DNA of 64,000 nucleotides from Streptomyces curacoi. GTDB taxonomy: Bacteria > Actinomycetota > Actinomycetes > Streptomycetales > Streptomycetaceae. The position numbers and the translations under genes are program-made. The stretch covers positions 593,404 through 657,403 of the forward strand of contig NZ_KQ947987.1 in assembly GCF_001513975.1 (NCBI RefSeq), read 5' to 3'. Positions 13,265 through 22,750 of this stretch are shown piece by piece. Under the pieces are notes generated by a model. That model worked only from the letters and a program-made list of their open reading frames with translations. It made no database searches and was not told the DNA's origin. The first letter of the stretch is position 1; the number at the start of each line of letters is the position of its first letter.

Positions 13265-14524
13265 CTATCCGAAGAGCTTCTTGAGTTCGGCGTTGACCTT
13301 CTTGTCACACGCGTCGAGCGCGGCCTCCGGGTCGCCGTCCTTGCGGACGGAGTTGGCGAAGACGTCCTCCGTGGCGGTGATCATCGCCTGCGTCCAGCCG
13401 ATCCGGTCGAAGTGGCCGAACTCGTTGAACAGCTTCACGCCCTCGGCCGGCAGGCCCGACTTCAGCTTCTCGGCGGACTGGGCGATCGAGGTGCGCGGCG
13501 GGATGTGGAAGCCGTAGGACAGGGCCCAGTCCTCCTGGTACTCCTTCTGATCGATCCACAGCCACTTGACGTACTCCTTGGCCGCGTCGACGTTCTTGCT
13601 CTTGGCGTTGACGAACATCGACCAGCCGCCGTTGTAGACCGCGGGCTTGCCGGCGTCGCCGACCTTCGGGAACGGCATGATGCCGAGGTCGTCGCCGAGG
13701 GCCTGCTGGAACTGCGGCATGGCCCACATGCCGCACCACTGGATCGCGCACAGACCCTGGTTGAGCGCGGAGGGGTCCCAGAAGTCGGCCGGGGCGTCGA
13801 GGAGCAGGTCGCCGCTGGTGAAGAGCTTCCGCATCTGCTTCAGGCCCTCGACGACGCCGTCCGTGTGGTAGGCGATCTCGTTCTTGTCGTTGAGGGTGTC
13901 GGCGCCGGCCGCGTAGATCATCGGCTGGATGACCGCGTGCAGGTCGTTGCCGAGGAACACGCCCTTGACCTTGCTGGTGGTGAGCTTGGCGGCGGCCTCG
14001 ACCAGCTCTTCCAGCGTGGTCGGCGGCTGGACACCCGCCTTCTCCAGCATCGACTTGCGGTAGAAGAAGAACTGCGGGTCGTCGATCATGCGGACGCCGT
14101 ATATCTTGCCGTCCACCGTGTGCGAGGCGATGTCCGCCTGGTTGAAGTCGTCCTTGACCGGCGCGACGATGTCGGTCAGGTCCGCCACCTGACCGCTCTC
14201 GATGAGCTGATACTGCGGGTGGAACTCGAACAGGTCGGGTGCCTGGTCGGTGAGCAGCGCCGCGAACAGCTTGCTCTCGAAGTTCGAGCCGGTGATCCAC
14301 TGCGTGGTCACGTTGGCCTTCTTGTACGCCTTCGCGTACCGCTTGATGGCCTGCTCGGTGCCCGCCTCGCCGTACGCGTGGAAGTACTGGACGAGACCGT
14401 TGCCCGAACCGCCGCCACGGCCCGTGTTGCTGCCGCACGCGGCGAGCGTGCCGGCGGCGGTCAGGCCCAGGGCGGCCCGCAGAACGGTACGGCGGTCCCA
14501 GTTGTTGTTGCTCAATGCCGACAT
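13265..14524 (-). CDS. Sugar-binding lipoprotein of ABC importer
   Basis: 419 residues. ATG at 14524 is preferred (AAGGA just upstream); an open frame continues further up but without family similarity. The N-terminus has a twin-arginine pair (DRRTVLRAALG) and a lipobox LAAC, so it is probably a Tat-exported lipoprotein. The body resembles family 1 extracellular solute-binding proteins (YFHAYGEAGTEQAI near the start, DAAKEYVKWLW late). It is the first gene of the importer/beta-galactosidase operon and sits behind a recognisable promoter at 14617-14645. Confidence 0.93.
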   Translation of the reverse strand: MSALSNNNWDRRTVLRAALGLTAAGTLAACGSNTGRGGGSGNGLVQYFHAYGEAGTEQAIKRYAKAYKKANVTTQWITGSNFESKLFAALLTDQAPDLFEFHPQYQLIESGQVADLTDIVAPVKDDFNQADIASHTVDGKIYGVRMIDDPQFFFYRKSMLEKAGVQPPTTLEELVEAAAKLTTSKVKGVFLGNDLHAVIQPMIYAAGADTLNDKNEIAYHTDGVVEGLKQMRKLFTSGDLLLDAPADFWDPSALNQGLCAIQWCGMWAMPQFQQALGDDLGIMPFPKVGDAGKPAVYNGGWSMFVNAKSKNVDAAKEYVKWLWIDQKEYQEDWALSYGFHIPPRTSIAQSAEKLKSGLPAEGVKLFNEFGHFDRIGWTQAMITATEDVFANSVRKDGDPEAALDACDKKVNAELKKLFG

Positions 14525-14616
14525 GCTGACGTCCTTGTCTCTTGTCCGGCTTGCGGCTGAAGCGGCATGGCTCTGCGGCTCAGCGCCAGTTGGCTCAAAT
14601 GGGGTTGCGGTGCGGG

Positions 14617-14645
14617 ACGTTAACCTTCGGCTAAGGCTTCGGCAA
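14617..14645 (-). promoter_or_regulatory. Promoter of the importer/beta-galactosidase operon
   Basis: On the minus strand: -35 TTGCCG (14645-14640), 17-base spacer, -10 TAACGT (14622-14617), predicted start about 85 bases before the ATG. The -35 lies in AACCCCTTGCCGAA (14651-14638), preceded by AGACTTCGT (14662-14654). The same two blocks precede the ROK gene, so both promoters may share a regulator. Confidence 0.65.
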
Positions 14646-14670
14646 GGGGTTGGACGAAGTCTGCACGAAG

Positions 14671-14682
14671 CGTTGTGCAACG
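14671..14682. promoter_or_regulatory. Candidate operator palindrome
   Basis: CGTTGTGCAACG: five-base arms around TG, centred about 34 bases upstream of the predicted -35 of the importer operon. The size suits a regulator half-site pair, but I found no second copy at the ROK promoter. Confidence 0.3.
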
Positions 14683-14701
14683 TTCGGAATACCGGACGTG
14701 A

Positions 14702-14740
14702 GGGGGTCGCGGGCCACCGCACCAGCGGCCCGCGACCCCC
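14702..14740 (-). terminator. Strong hairpin after the GH30 gene
   Basis: Perfect 14-base arms (14702-14715 GGGGGTCGCGGGCC; 14727-14740 its complement) around an 11-base loop, 17 bases past the GH30 stop. It separates the ROK/GH30 operon from the importer operon promoter. Confidence 0.8.
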
Positions 14741-14756
14741 CTTCAGGAGACGCGGG

Positions 14757-16598
14757 TCACTGCCGGAACCAGGCCTGGTTGGTTCCGCCGTTGCAGGTGT
14801 ACACGCTCACCTTGCTGCCGTCGGCCGTCGCCTGCCCGCCGACGTCGAGACACCTGCCGGAGGCCTCGCTGACGATCTGCCCGTTGGAGTTCAGCAGCCA
14901 GCGCTGGCCCGCGTCACCGGTGAACTCGGCGGACGCGACAAGACCCGAACTCCCCACCGTCAGATAGCCGTTCACGCCCTTCAGCGCGCCCCGCCGGTCG
15001 TACGACCACGACTGCTCGGCCCCGCCCGTGCAGGTGCTGATCGCCGCGCCCGAGGCGTTTGCGGTCAGGCACTTGCCGGACTGCTCGCCCTGCCAGGCGC
15101 CGGTCACCGCCGAGGTGGCGCCGAACGGCTTCTGGGCGAGGACGTACGTCGTGATGGAGCGGGCCGGCAGCGAAGCGGACACGGTGCCGCCCTTCACCGA
15201 CGGCTTGGCCACGTTCGCCCAGTTCTCGTCGGCCGACGTACGCACCGCCTTGGTCGCCCACAGCGGCGACTTGCTGTTGAAGTGCAGGTCCAGCGCGGTG
15301 TCGGTGGTGTTGTGGTTGTTGACCACGACCACCCACTTGCCGTCCCGGTCGTACACCGAGGCCTCCACGCCCTCCGGCAGCCCCGTCACGTCGTGCATGA
15401 CCGAGCCCGGCTTCACGAACTTGCTGTACTGGCCGAGCGCGTAGTACCGCTTGGTGAAGTACAGCGTCTGGTTGCCGTTGGCGGCGTAGTCGGGGTCGTA
15501 GTAGATCAGGCCGTCGTTCCAGCCCTGGTCGTTCTTCGCCAGCGGGTCGGTGCCGATCATCTCCGACAGGGCGACCCACCAGTGGAACGCCGAGTCGTGC
15601 GCGGTCGCGAAGTCCTTGTAGATGATCCGCGACAGGTTCAGACCGCCGTCGATCGTCGGGTCGTACTCCTGCGCCCAGCCCGTGCCGCCCTTGCCGAAGC
15701 AGCAGATCTCGGTGGACCAGGACGTCTTGCCGACCGACTTCGCCGTCTCGTACACCTTGGCGCGGTCGGCATCCGAGGGGTTGTCGTAGGTGTGGTGGGC
15801 CAGCTTGTCGACGTACTGGGCCGTGCCCGGCTCGTTGATCCAGCGGGGGACCTCGTCGTTGAACTTCACCGTGCTGGTGGACTCGTCGGCGATGATCCCG
15901 GTCCGCTGCTTGCGGGCCTGCTGCTCGGCGCCCAGCGCCCGCACGATGTCGTCGCGCTGCGGGACGTCGACGAGCATGCCCTCCTGGCCGCAGGAGTCGA
16001 AGCTGTTCGTCGGCTCGTTGAAGGGGCTGATGTAGTCGAGCCGGACGCCCTGCTTGGCGAAGCGGTCGGTGACGTCCGCGATGTACTTGGCGAAGTCCTG
16101 CTCGTTCTCCGTCTTCAGATGGCCGCCGCAGCTCTTGCCGTTGGTCTTCCACTGGGCGGGCGCGCTGTTGACGAAGCCGATCAGGTCCTCGACGCCGTAC
16201 TTGGCGGCGGCGTACAGGAACGTACGGCCCGCCTTGTCCCGGCTCCAGTCGTACGTACCGTCGTCGCTGAGGAAGTCCTCGGGGGCGCGGGGCGCGTAGG
16301 TGACGCCCGTGCCGCCGCCGCCGATGTTGTAGCGGTAGGCGCTGAGGTCGAGGCCGTCCTTGGAGAACAGCAGCTTGGCGACCCGGGCCTGGACCTTCGG
16401 GTCGAAGTTCTTGAGGTCGTTGACCCACCACGCGCCGGAGGCACCGATGTTGTCGATGGCCTGGGCGGCGTGCGGGGAGACCTCGGCCGCCGGGGTGTCG
16501 GCGGCGCCTGCGGGCGGGGCGGATATGAGCGGGCCGGCGACGGCCAGCGCGGCGGCGGCCGTCAGCAGAGCTGATCTTGTGCGGTGGGGGTGGGTCAC
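14757..16598 (-). CDS. Secreted GH30 glycosidase with ricin-type lectin domain
   Basis: About 613 residues from a GTG at 16598, preferred because GAAGGG lies six bases upstream; an ATG two codons earlier would overlap that site. A Sec signal peptide (RSALLTAAAALAVAGPL, cleavage near PAGAA) leads into a GH30 catalytic barrel: acid/base Glu in SPFNEPTN, nucleophile Glu in WSTEICCF. A beta-sandwich follows, and the last ~125 residues are a ricin-type (CBM13) trefoil (GKCLTANASG, GRCLDVGGQA, ending NQAWFRQ). The resemblance I recognise is to endo-beta-1,6-galactanases, fitting the neighbouring galactosidase and importer. It follows the ROK regulator by 17 bases in the same operon. Exact specificity is not provable from sequence. 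Confidence 0.85.
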   Translation of the reverse strand: MTHPHRTRSALLTAAAALAVAGPLISAPPAGAADTPAAEVSPHAAQAIDNIGASGAWWVNDLKNFDPKVQARVAKLLFSKDGLDLSAYRYNIGGGGTGVTYAPRAPEDFLSDDGTYDWSRDKAGRTFLYAAAKYGVEDLIGFVNSAPAQWKTNGKSCGGHLKTENEQDFAKYIADVTDRFAKQGVRLDYISPFNEPTNSFDSCGQEGMLVDVPQRDDIVRALGAEQQARKQRTGIIADESTSTVKFNDEVPRWINEPGTAQYVDKLAHHTYDNPSDADRAKVYETAKSVGKTSWSTEICCFGKGGTGWAQEYDPTIDGGLNLSRIIYKDFATAHDSAFHWWVALSEMIGTDPLAKNDQGWNDGLIYYDPDYAANGNQTLYFTKRYYALGQYSKFVKPGSVMHDVTGLPEGVEASVYDRDGKWVVVVNNHNTTDTALDLHFNSKSPLWATKAVRTSADENWANVAKPSVKGGTVSASLPARSITTYVLAQKPFGATSAVTGAWQGEQSGKCLTANASGAAISTCTGGAEQSWSYDRRGALKGVNGYLTVGSSGLVASAEFTGDAGQRWLLNSNGQIVSEASGRCLDVGGQATADGSKVSVYTCNGGTNQAWFRQ

Positions 16599-16615
16599 GT
16601 GCATCCCTTCTGTCG

Positions 16616-17863
16616 TCACGAAGGTGGTGCGGTACGGCTCCTTGCAGGGGTGGTGCGTTTCGCGACCGTCCTCAGACCCACGGCCTGGAGGGCGCCTTCG
16701 AGTGCGAACGTCGCCGCGCCCAGGCAGACCGGGTCGGTGGGGATGGGGGAGAGGACGATCTGGGTGGCGGCCAGGGGCCGCCTGAGCGCGTGCCGGGCGA
16801 CGGCCTCGCGCACCTCGTGCAGCAGCGGTTCGCCGAGAGTGGCGGCGACCCAGCTGCTGAGCACGACGACTTCGGGGTTGAACAGGTTGACCAGGTCGGC
16901 GATCCCGGCGCCCAGGTAACGGGCGGTGTCCCGGACCACCTTGAGCGCCACCGGGTCGTGCGCGGCGACCCCACGGGCCAGCGCGTCGATCGTGGCCGTC
17001 TGGTCCTCGGGGTGCAGCAGGGCGCTGTCGGCGGCCAGTTCCCGCAGGTTCACCATGATTCCGGGGGCGCCGACATACGTCTCCACGCAGCCGTGGTTGC
17101 CGCAGTGGCACAGCCGGCCGTCCAGCACGAGCGTCGTGTGGCCCCACTCGCCGGCGCTGTTGCTCACACCCCGGTGCAGCCCGCCGCCGAGGACGAGCCC
17201 GGCGCCCACGCCGGTCCCCAGGTTGACCACCACGGCGTCCCCGCTGCCGCGCGCGGCACCGAACCACAGCTCGGCCACCGCGCAGGCACGCAGCGGGTTG
17301 TCCATGTAGAGCGGGTAGGCGATGTGCTCGGAGAGCAGGTCGAGCAGCGGCACGTCGTGCCAGTCCCAGTTGGGCGCGTACTCGGCGACCCCGGAGTCCC
17401 GGTCCACCTGCCCCGGCACGCTCACCCCGACGCCGAGCACCCGCGCGCCCTCCACCCCGGCCTGCGCCACCACCGAGCCGACGGCGGCGGCGACATGGCC
17501 GACGACCTGCTCGGGGCGGCTCTCACCGGGGCGCATGTCCTCGTCGGCGCGGGCCAGGACGTTCAGCGCGAGATCGAAGAGCTCGACCCGGACGTACGTC
17601 TCCGCGATGTCGACGCCGATCAGCGCGCCCCCGGAGGTGTTGACGGCCACGAGCCCCCGGGGGCGGCCGCCGGCCGAGTCCTCGAACCCGACCTCCGTGA
17701 TCATGCGGAGGTCGAGCAGCTCGCCCACGAGGGTGGCGACCGTGGCGAGACTGAGACCGGTGGCGGCCGCCAGCTCCTGCCGGGAGGTGGGTGAGGTGGC
17801 GATGATCTGGCGCAGCACCTCGTAGCGGTTCGCGGTGCGGATGTCGCGTGATGTGCGCTTCAC
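16616..17863 (-). CDS. ROK-family transcriptional regulator
   Basis: 415 residues from a GTG at 17863 (KRTSRDIRTANRYEVLRQII follows). An ATG at 17911 is also in frame but lies only about six bases from the predicted transcript start, so the GTG is preferred. A winged-helix DNA-binding domain occupies residues 1-75 (SRQELAAATGLSLATVATLV). The ROK sugar-binding/kinase-like domain follows, with DxGxT-like GVDIAETYV, and the zinc-binding CHCGNHGCVETY. It heads an operon with the GH30 enzyme and probably controls it and the importer operon through shared promoter blocks; the effector would be a released sugar. Confidence 0.9.
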   Translation of the reverse strand: MKRTSRDIRTANRYEVLRQIIATSPTSRQELAAATGLSLATVATLVGELLDLRMITEVGFEDSAGGRPRGLVAVNTSGGALIGVDIAETYVRVELFDLALNVLARADEDMRPGESRPEQVVGHVAAAVGSVVAQAGVEGARVLGVGVSVPGQVDRDSGVAEYAPNWDWHDVPLLDLLSEHIAYPLYMDNPLRACAVAELWFGAARGSGDAVVVNLGTGVGAGLVLGGGLHRGVSNSAGEWGHTTLVLDGRLCHCGNHGCVETYVGAPGIMVNLRELAADSALLHPEDQTATIDALARGVAAHDPVALKVVRDTARYLGAGIADLVNLFNPEVVVLSSWVAATLGEPLLHEVREAVARHALRRPLAATQIVLSPIPTDPVCLGAATFALEGALQAVGLRTVAKRTTPARSRTAPPS

Positions 17864-17923
17864 CGGATCAGGCCCCCATCCCTTTCGCTCAGGCCGGGTC
17901 GTCGTCGGCACCGGCGCGGCGCA

Positions 17924-17952
17924 AGGCTATGGCGTGCGCGGGCTTTCGACAA
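17924..17952 (-). promoter_or_regulatory. Promoter of the ROK-GH30 operon
   Basis: Minus strand: -35 TTGTCG (17952-17947), 17-base spacer, -10 TAGCCT (17929-17924). AACCCCTTGTCGAA (17958-17945) overlaps the -35 and AGACTTCGT lies at 17981-17973, as at the importer promoter but with 14 rather than 2 bases between the blocks. Confidence 0.65.
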
Positions 17953-17989
17953 GGGGTTAGGAAAGGGGGTTTACGAAGTCTCCCCGAGG

Positions 17990-19305
<1,316 letters not shown>

Positions 19306-19365
19306 AGAGATCGTTTTCCATGCCCCTGTTTCCCCTCCCACGTCGCCGATTCGGAGGCCACCTCC

Positions 19366-20373
19366 TTGCCCCAGCGCCCACAGGCCCTGTTCGCCATGAC
19401 CGCCGAGTACGTGCCGCAGGTCTTCCCGCCGGAGGTGCTGGAACGGCTGCGGGAGTCGGTGGACATCGACCCCGCCCTGGTGGCCGAGGACCTCACGGAC
19501 CCGCGCCTCGAAGAGGTGCTCGCCCGCACCGAGATCCTGGTCACCGGCTGGGGCTGCCCCCGCCTCGGCCCGGCCGTGCTCGATGCGGCACCCGGGCTGC
19601 GCGCGGTGCTGCACTCGGCGGGCTCGGTCAAGAGCCTGGTCACGCCGGAGCTGTGGCGGCGGGGCGTGGCGGTGAGCTCGGCAGCCGTGGCCAACGCGCA
19701 GCCGGTCGCCGAGTACACGCTCGCCATGATCCTGCTCGCCGGGAAGGACCTCTTCGCCGCCCGCGACCGCCTGCGCACCGAGCGGGCCTTCCCCGGCTGG
19801 GGGCTCGTCCCCGGCATCGGCAACCACGGCCGCCGGGTCGGCGTGATCGGGGCCTCACGCATCGGCCGCCGGGTGATCGACCTCCTGCGCCCCTTCGACC
19901 TGCGGGTGAGCCTCACCGACCCCTACGTCGACGAGGCGGACGCCGCCGCGCTCGGCGTACCGCTGCTGCCGCTGGACGACCTCCTGCGCACCTCGGACAT
20001 CGTGACCGTGCACGCCCCCGAAACCCCGGAGACCCGCCACCTCATCGGCCGCCGCGAGCTGTCCCTGATGCCCGACGGAGCGGTTCTGATCAACACCGCA
20101 CGCGGCGCCCTGGTCGACCACGAGGCCCTGACCGCCGAACTCCGCACCGGCCGCCTCTCCGCGATCCTCGACGTCACCGACCCCGAGCCACTGCCCGCCG
20201 ACTCACCCCTGTACGACCTCCCGAACGCCTTCATCACCCCACACCTGGCGGGCTCCCAGGGCAACGAGGCGGCGCGCCTCGGCCTCGTGGTGGCGGAGGA
20301 GGCGGAACGCTTGGTGGCGGGTGGGGCGTTGGCGTATCCGGTCGACCCGGGGGCGCTGGGGCGGGAGGCGTGA
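19366..20373 (+). CDS. D-2-hydroxyacid dehydrogenase family protein
   Basis: 335 residues from a TTG at 19366, chosen for GGAGG at 19353-19357; the sequence then runs PQRPQALFAMTAEYV. NAD-binding Rossmann fold around residues 145-290 with GVIGASRIGRRVIDLL (GxGxxG altered to GASRIG). Catalytic residues of the family are visible: Arg in INTARGALVD, an acid in DVTDPEPLP, His in ITPHLAGSQG. It would interconvert 2-keto and 2-hydroxy acids such as those from sugar-acid catabolism. The 3' end has been copied several times into the DNA downstream (20374-21120). Confidence 0.9.
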   Translation: MPQRPQALFAMTAEYVPQVFPPEVLERLRESVDIDPALVAEDLTDPRLEEVLARTEILVTGWGCPRLGPAVLDAAPGLRAVLHSAGSVKSLVTPELWRRGVAVSSAAVANAQPVAEYTLAMILLAGKDLFAARDRLRTERAFPGWGLVPGIGNHGRRVGVIGASRIGRRVIDLLRPFDLRVSLTDPYVDEADAAALGVPLLPLDDLLRTSDIVTVHAPETPETRHLIGRRELSLMPDGAVLINTARGALVDHEALTAELRTGRLSAILDVTDPEPLPADSPLYDLPNAFITPHLAGSQGNEAARLGLVVAEEAERLVAGGALAYPVDPGALGREA

Positions 20374-21120
20374 GCGGGCGGGGCGGGGTGCGGTGGCTGT
20401 GTGGCGCGGGGGGTGCTGGTCGACCGGGGGTTTCGATCGCCGGGGGCTCTGCACCGGTGGTCTCTCCGCGCGGCTTCGATGGCGCCGACCTCGGGGCGGC
20501 GGGGTCTCGGGCGGCGAGGCGGGCCGTGTGGGGGTTGTGGTGGTGGAGGCGGAACGGTTGGTGGCGGGTGGGGCGTTGGCGTATCCGGTCGACCCGGGGG
20601 CGCTGGGGCGGGGCGGGGTGCGGTGACTGCGTGGCGTGCTGGTCGACCGGGGCGTCTTTGATCGCCGAGGGCTCTGCACCGGTGGTCTTTCGGCGCTCTT
20701 CGATGGCGCCGACCTTGGAGCGGCCGTGGGGCGGCGAGGCGGGCCGTGTGGGTGTTGTGGTGGTGGAGGCGGGACGGTTGTTGGCGGGTGGAGGCTCTGG
20801 CGTATCCGGTCGTCCCGGGGGGCCGGGGCGGGAGGTGTGAGCGTCTGGAGCGGGGCGTGCTTGCTCGACCGGAGGGGGGCGATCGCTGAGGCTCTGCACC
20901 GGTGGTCTTTCCGCGTTCATCGATGGCGCCGACCTTGGAGCGGCGCATGGCGCGGGGCGTGCCGCTTGAGTGCGGGGTCGTGATCGCCGAGTTCCGCGCC
21001 GGTCGGCTCTCCGGGGTCCTCGACGTCACCGGTCCCGAGCCGCTGCCCGTCGACTCGCCCCTGTAGGACCTGCCGAACGCCTTCATCGGGCTCCCAGGGC
21101 AACGAGGCGGGCCGCCTCGG
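20374..21120 (+). repeat. Decayed tandem copies of the dehydrogenase 3' end
   Basis: This gap holds no credible gene. It contains three repeat units of about 220 bases starting at the GGTCGACC-like sites near 20416, 20639 and 20860; each resembles the dehydrogenase gene from about 20112 on, with internal deletion. GCTCTGCACCGGTGG recurs at 20446, 20671 and 20891. The block GGTGGCGGGTGGGGCGTTGG from 20311 recurs almost unchanged near 20560, and in altered form near 20780. A further partial copy (about 20980-21120) matches the gene from the GCCGAACTCCGC region through GGGCTCCCAGGGCAACGAGG but carries TAG in place of TAC (21064-21066). These are pseudogene fragments. Confidence 0.8.
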
Positions 21121-21215
21121 CGCCGCGACTGGCCCCCAGGGGGCCCCGGCGCCGCTCACGTGGGGGCAGGGGCATACCGTGAGGAGTCGTACGCCTGAGC
21201 CGGGAGGAGATACGG

Positions 21216-22535
21216 ATGGGTAGCCGCACGGCACTGGTCGAGGGTCTGATGGAGCGGTTCCCGCACGTTCCGCGGGAAGCCGTCTTCAAGGAGGATCTGC
21301 TCCGGGGCGGGGTGGCCTTCGACCCGTCGGCCCTCAGCGACAACGAGGGCGGAGAGGTCAAGCCGAAGTCGTACTTCATCTTCTCCTTCGACCACGGCAC
21401 CCTGCCCGAGCTCGGCGAGGCCGCGCTGCGTCGCCCGCCGGAGGAGATCATCCTCACCGGTGGGCCGTACGACCTGCGGCGTACCGTCGTGTCGGTGCGG
21501 GTGAACCCGTCCTCGCCGTACCGGGTGGCCGCGAACGAGGACGGTGTGCTCGGGCTCTACCTCGACGGCAAGCGGATCGCCGACGTCGGCGTGCCGCCCA
21601 TGCCGGAGTACTACCGGCACACCCTCGCCAACGGGAAGTCGGTCATGGAGGTCGCCCCGACCATCCAGTGGGGCTACCTGATCTACCTCACCGTCTTCCG
21701 GGTCTGCCAGTACTTCGGCGCCAAGGAGGAGTGCCAGTACTGCGACATCAACCACAACTGGCGCCAGCACAAGGCGGCCGGCCGCCCGTACACCGGGGTG
21801 AAGGACGTCGAGGAGGTCCTGGAGGCCCTGGAGATCATCGACCGGTACGACACCGCCAAGGCCTCCACCGCCTACACCCTCACCGGCGGCGCGATCACCA
21901 AGACGGTCGCCGGGCGGGACGAGGCCGACTTCTACGGCCACTACGCCAAGGCCATCGAGGAGCGCTTCCCGGGGCGCTGGATCGGCAAGGTCGTCGCCCA
22001 GGCGCTGCCGCGCGACGACGTGCAGCGCTTCAAGGACTACGGCGTGCAGATCTACCACCCCAACTACGAGGTGTGGGACCGGCGGCTGTTCGAGCTGTAC
22101 TGCCCCGGCAAGGAGCGCTACGTCGGCCGCGACGAGTGGCACAGGCGCATCCTCGACTCGGCCGACGTCTTCGGCGCCCGCAACGTCATCCCCAACTTCG
22201 TGGCGGGCGTGGAGATGGCGGAGCCCTTCGGCTTCACCACCGTCGACGAGGCCATCGCCTCCACCACCGAGGGCCTGCGCTTCTTCATGTCCCACGGCAT
22301 CACGCCCCGCTTCACCACCTGGTGCCCCGAGCCCACGACCCCGCTCGGCAAGGCCAACCCGCAGGGCGCGCCGCTGGAGTACCACATCCGGCTGCTGGAG
22401 GCCTACCGCGCCACCATGGACGACTTCGGCCTCTCCTCGCCCCCCGGCTACGGCCCGCCCGGGCCCGGCCGCGCGGTGTTCTCGGTGAGTTCTTTCATGG
22501 ACAGTCTTCCGGCGGAGGAGTCCGCGACGGTATAG
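21216..22535 (+). CDS. Radical SAM protein with CX8CX2C cluster motif
   Basis: 439 residues, start ATG 21216 behind GGGAGGAG (21202-21209). About 150 N-terminal residues of a domain I do not recognise precede the radical SAM-like part. Three cysteines, C164, C173 and C176 (VCQYFGAKEECQYCDIN), form CX8CX2C instead of the usual CX3CX2C; aromatic residues flank the last Cys as in classical enzymes. Downstream, TLTGGAIT and NVIPNFVAGVE fit the GGE-like and later strands of a radical SAM barrel. The product of the reaction is unknown and no neighbour gives a pathway. Confidence 0.75.
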   Translation: MGSRTALVEGLMERFPHVPREAVFKEDLLRGGVAFDPSALSDNEGGEVKPKSYFIFSFDHGTLPELGEAALRRPPEEIILTGGPYDLRRTVVSVRVNPSSPYRVAANEDGVLGLYLDGKRIADVGVPPMPEYYRHTLANGKSVMEVAPTIQWGYLIYLTVFRVCQYFGAKEECQYCDINHNWRQHKAAGRPYTGVKDVEEVLEALEIIDRYDTAKASTAYTLTGGAITKTVAGRDEADFYGHYAKAIEERFPGRWIGKVVAQALPRDDVQRFKDYGVQIYHPNYEVWDRRLFELYCPGKERYVGRDEWHRRILDSADVFGARNVIPNFVAGVEMAEPFGFTTVDEAIASTTEGLRFFMSHGITPRFTTWCPEPTTPLGKANPQGAPLEYHIRLLEAYRATMDDFGLSSPPGYGPPGPGRAVFSVSSFMDSLPAEESATV

Positions 22536-22613
22536 GTGACGGTACGGCTGAGACGGACGGGGCTCACGTCCGTACAAGAGGCTGGAGTTGCTGGGGCGCG
22601 ACGGCCTGTCATG

Positions 22614-22639
22614 ACATCTGAACACCACATCTGAACACC
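22614..22639 (+). repeat. 13-bp perfect tandem repeat
   Basis: ACATCTGAACACC occurs twice head to tail in the intergenic region between the radical SAM gene and the sigma-like/CBM2 gene. It may be a paired binding site for a regulator or simple slippage. Confidence 0.7.
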
Positions 22640-22750
22640 GCGCTTGTCAGTTGTGTCGGAAGCGTGAAAGGCTCATGCCCTGCCGCGAGGTTCCCCCCAA
22701 CTCCGTTGCCAACATGGCGAGTTGACCTCGCATGTGGATGCAGGAGACCC

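Noticed and set aside
20374..21215. The repeats as a CRISPR array or as coding sequence of a repetitive protein
   Set aside because: Units of about 220 bases with decayed dehydrogenase sequence, no short identical repeats with unique spacers, and frames interrupted by stops.
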